Shown: piece by piece, positions 62,354 to 64,000 of the stretch
Layout: the number at the start of each line of letters is the position of its first letter
Position numbering within the stretch: position 1 is the first letter of the stretch
Assembly (NCBI RefSeq): GCF_019636135.1
Contig: NZ_JAHBYD010000014.1
Coordinates: 56,980 to 120,979 of the forward strand
Reading direction: 5' to 3'
Length of the DNA stretch: 64,000 nucleotides
Source: Phenylobacterium sp.
Lineage (GTDB): Bacteria > Pseudomonadota > Alphaproteobacteria > Caulobacterales > Caulobacteraceae
Notes under the pieces: generated by a model
Seen by the model: only the letters and a program-made list of their open reading frames with translations
What the model was told of the DNA's origin: nothing
Database searches by the model: none
Program-made: the position numbers and the translations under genes

Positions 62354-63577
62354 CTAGAGGCCCAGCACCATCTTCGCCATGATGTTGTGCTGGATCTCGT
62401 TGGAGCCGGCGTAGATCGAGGTCTTGCGGTAGTTGAAGTAGTGCGGGGCGACGGTGGCGGCGTAGTCGGGGCCGGCGCGGAAGGTGTTGCCGCCGGGACG
62501 GAGCATCTCCCAGGTGTCCTGCACGAAGGGCTGAGCGTAGACGCCGGCGGCCTCGAGGGCGAGCTCGGTGATCGCCTGCTGCATCTGGCTGCCCTCCAGC
62601 TTCAGCATGGAGGAGACGGCGCCCATGGCGTCGCCGTTGGCGCGGCCGGCGAAGATGCGCAGCTCGGTGGCGTTCAGCGCCTCGACCTTGATCTCGACTT
62701 GCGCGAGCTTCTTGCGGAAGTCGGGGTCGCTCATCATCGAGCCGCCGCCGTCGGCGCGCTCCAGGTTGGCGATCGTGCGCACCTTCTTCATCTGGGCCGA
62801 GAGGCCCGGCGCGTAGGCGTTGCCGCGCTCGAACTGCAGCAGGTACTTGGCGTAGGTCCAGCCCTCGCCTTCCTTGCCGATGCGGTTGGAGACCGGCACG
62901 CGGACGTTGTCGAAGAAGGTCTCGTTGATCTCCTGCTCGCCCTCGGCCGGGCCGTCGAGCGTCGGGATCGGCCGGATGGTGATGCCGGGCGTGCGCATAT
63001 CGATCAGCAGGAACGAGATGCCCTTCTGCCGGATGTCCTCGTTCGAGGTGCGCACCAGGCAGAACATCCAGTCGGCCCACTGGGCCAGCGTCGTCCACGT
63101 CTTCGAGCCATTCAGCACGTAGTGGTCGCCGTCGCGCTCGGCCTTCAGCGCCAGCGAGGCGAGGTCGGAGCCGCTTCCCGGCTCGGAATAGCCCTGGCAC
63201 CACCAGACGTCGGTGGAGAGGATCTTCGGCAGGTGCTGCGCCTTCTGCTCGTCGGTGCCGAAGGCCATCACGACGGGCGCGCACATCTTCAGGCCCATGT
63301 TCGACGTCGAGGGCGCGCCGGCCAGCGCCATCTCCATGTCGAAGACGTACTTCTTGCCCAGGCCCCAGCCCGTGCCGCCGTATTCCTCGGGCCAGTCGGG
63401 CGCGATCCAGCCCTTGTCGCCCAGGCGCTTCAGCCAGCGGACCTGGGCTTCCTTGTCGAGGTGGTTGTTCTTGGACTGGGCGAGCTTGGCCCGCATGTCG
63501 TCGTCGAAGGCTTCGGCGATGAAGGCCCGGACCTCGTCGCGGAACGCGAGGTCCTCAGGGGCGAAATCCAAGTCCAT
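62354..63577 (-). CDS. Acyl-CoA dehydrogenase family protein
   Basis: 407 residues. The N-terminal helical domain starts MDLDFAPEDLAFRDEVRAFI. The FAD-binding middle domain shows YSEPGSGSDLASLALKAERDG and WTTLAQWADWMFCLVRT, and the C-terminal helical domain ends SNEIQHNIMAKMVLGL, the usual cofactor/quaternary contact. It oxidises an acyl-CoA to the enoyl-CoA and passes electrons to ETF. It follows the ABM-domain gene on the same strand with a 28-base gap, so they are probably co-transcribed. Confidence 0.94.
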   Translation of the reverse strand: MDLDFAPEDLAFRDEVRAFIAEAFDDDMRAKLAQSKNNHLDKEAQVRWLKRLGDKGWIAPDWPEEYGGTGWGLGKKYVFDMEMALAGAPSTSNMGLKMCAPVVMAFGTDEQKAQHLPKILSTDVWWCQGYSEPGSGSDLASLALKAERDGDHYVLNGSKTWTTLAQWADWMFCLVRTSNEDIRQKGISFLLIDMRTPGITIRPIPTLDGPAEGEQEINETFFDNVRVPVSNRIGKEGEGWTYAKYLLQFERGNAYAPGLSAQMKKVRTIANLERADGGGSMMSDPDFRKKLAQVEIKVEALNATELRIFAGRANGDAMGAVSSMLKLEGSQMQQAITELALEAAGVYAQPFVQDTWEMLRPGGNTFRAGPDYAATVAPHYFNYRKTSIYAGSNEIQHNIMAKMVLGL

Positions 63578-63605
63578 CGGGTCGTCTCCCAGTCTGTCTA
63601 CGCCG

Positions 63606-63899
63606 TCAGCCCACGCCGTCCAGCAGCTCGACGTCCGGCCGCCCGGCCAGCACGCCGGCGAACTTCGGCCCGGCGGCCTTGAAGTATTCGGTCTGGCCGT
63701 GGACGGTCACGGCCTCCTGGTCCTTGTAGAGCTCCAGGACCTTGTATTCCTGCGGGTCCTTGCGGCTCTTGGTGAGCTGGTAGGCGATGTTGCCCGGCTC
63801 GTTGGCGCGAACCTGCTTGGCGAGCTCGGTGAAGAAGGCCTCGAACTCCGCGTTCTTGCCTTCCTGGATCTTCATGGTGGCCACGATGCCGATCGTCAT
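63606..63899 (-). CDS. Antibiotic-biosynthesis-monooxygenase (ABM)-domain protein
   Basis: 97 residues from ATG at 63899, with GGGAG upstream. The small dimeric ferredoxin-like ABM fold is recognisable: MTIGIVATMKIQEGKNAEFEAFF, then ANEPGNIAYQLTKSRKDPQEYKVLELYKDQEAVTVHGQTEYF (in part) with the conserved H in TVHGQ. Members include quinone-forming monooxygenases and heme-degrading enzymes, but most are unknown. It leads an operon with an acyl-CoA dehydrogenase. The remaining 101 bases to the window end hold its upstream region and nothing else recognisable. Confidence 0.9.
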   Translation of the reverse strand: MTIGIVATMKIQEGKNAEFEAFFTELAKQVRANEPGNIAYQLTKSRKDPQEYKVLELYKDQEAVTVHGQTEYFKAAGPKFAGVLAGRPDVELLDGVG

Positions 63900-64000
63900 T
63901 CCGTTCTCCCAACGACTGTTTGAACGGACGGTAGAGAGGCGGGCCGCCACGGGCAAGGCTGACGTCGCGCCAACCGTCCCTGCGGTCCGCACCACTCCGC

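Overview
The window is high-GC (about 70%) chromosomal DNA of an alphaproteobacterium, most likely Caulobacterales (Caulobacter/Phenylobacterium type). Evidence for this: large TonB-dependent receptors, a Caulobacter-style flagellin, a PEP-CTERM protein, dense overlapping operons with GTG/TTG starts and ATGA/GTGA couplings, a GTTC-N7-GTTC LexA-type box, and several families of dispersed intergenic palindromes. No rRNA, tRNA, CRISPR array, phage or complete insertion sequence was seen. The only clear DNA-mobility signals are the palindromic repeats, two toxin-antitoxin-like pairs and two gene remnants.

Layout. 1-11.9 kb: a minus-strand block with a large TonB-dependent receptor, two TPR-sulfotransferases and a retropepsin-like aspartyl protease (cut by the window edge). 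It is preceded by an OppB-OppC-like permease pair translationally coupled to a TPR-Asp/Asn beta-hydroxylase. This is the best candidate here for an undescribed peptide/protein modification and uptake locus. 12-20 kb: a small phosphatase/metallo-hydrolase pair, a MocR-like remnant, an acyl-CoA ligase/GNAT/DOPA-dioxygenase operon, a pdxH-APH/AAA operon, a J-domain protein and a degenerate RNase H-like protein. 20-28 kb: secreted M20 peptidase, serine hydrolase, metallo-hydrolase, an SDR-GNAT-GNAT operon, a secreted alpha/beta hydrolase and a MarR regulator with a palindromic operator.

28-34.6 kb: housekeeping genes thrB-rnhA, ispH and argS, with an AbrB-Doc toxin-antitoxin pair between thrB and ispH and a STAS protein convergent on argS. 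34.7-41.5 kb: a second TonB-dependent receptor divergent from an FCD-type GntR regulator (a perfect FadR-type operator lies between them). A serine hydrolase is coupled to the regulator; further on comes a Tat-exported Gfo/Idh/MocA oxidoreductase coupled to a DUF1080 protein, which suggests uptake and 3-keto-type catabolism of a glycoside. 41.6-54.7 kb: purQ and purL, separated by about 10 kb holding DUF885 and CocE/NonD hydrolases, an orphan flagellin, a PhyH dioxygenase, an APH-family kinase, an amidohydrolase, a PAP2 phosphatase and a 25-codon SDR relic.

54.7-64 kb: a DUF4160-DUF2442 pair coupled to a DSD1-family PLP enzyme, an ABC exporter, a TPR protein, a DUF1254/DUF1214 protein, a PEP-CTERM protein, an NADP-dependent reductase, and an operon of an ABM-domain protein with an acyl-CoA dehydrogenase. 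Intergenic gaps over 300 bases are filled mainly by palindromic repeats, which fall into at least four families. All functional assignments rest on motifs read by eye; no database search was possible.
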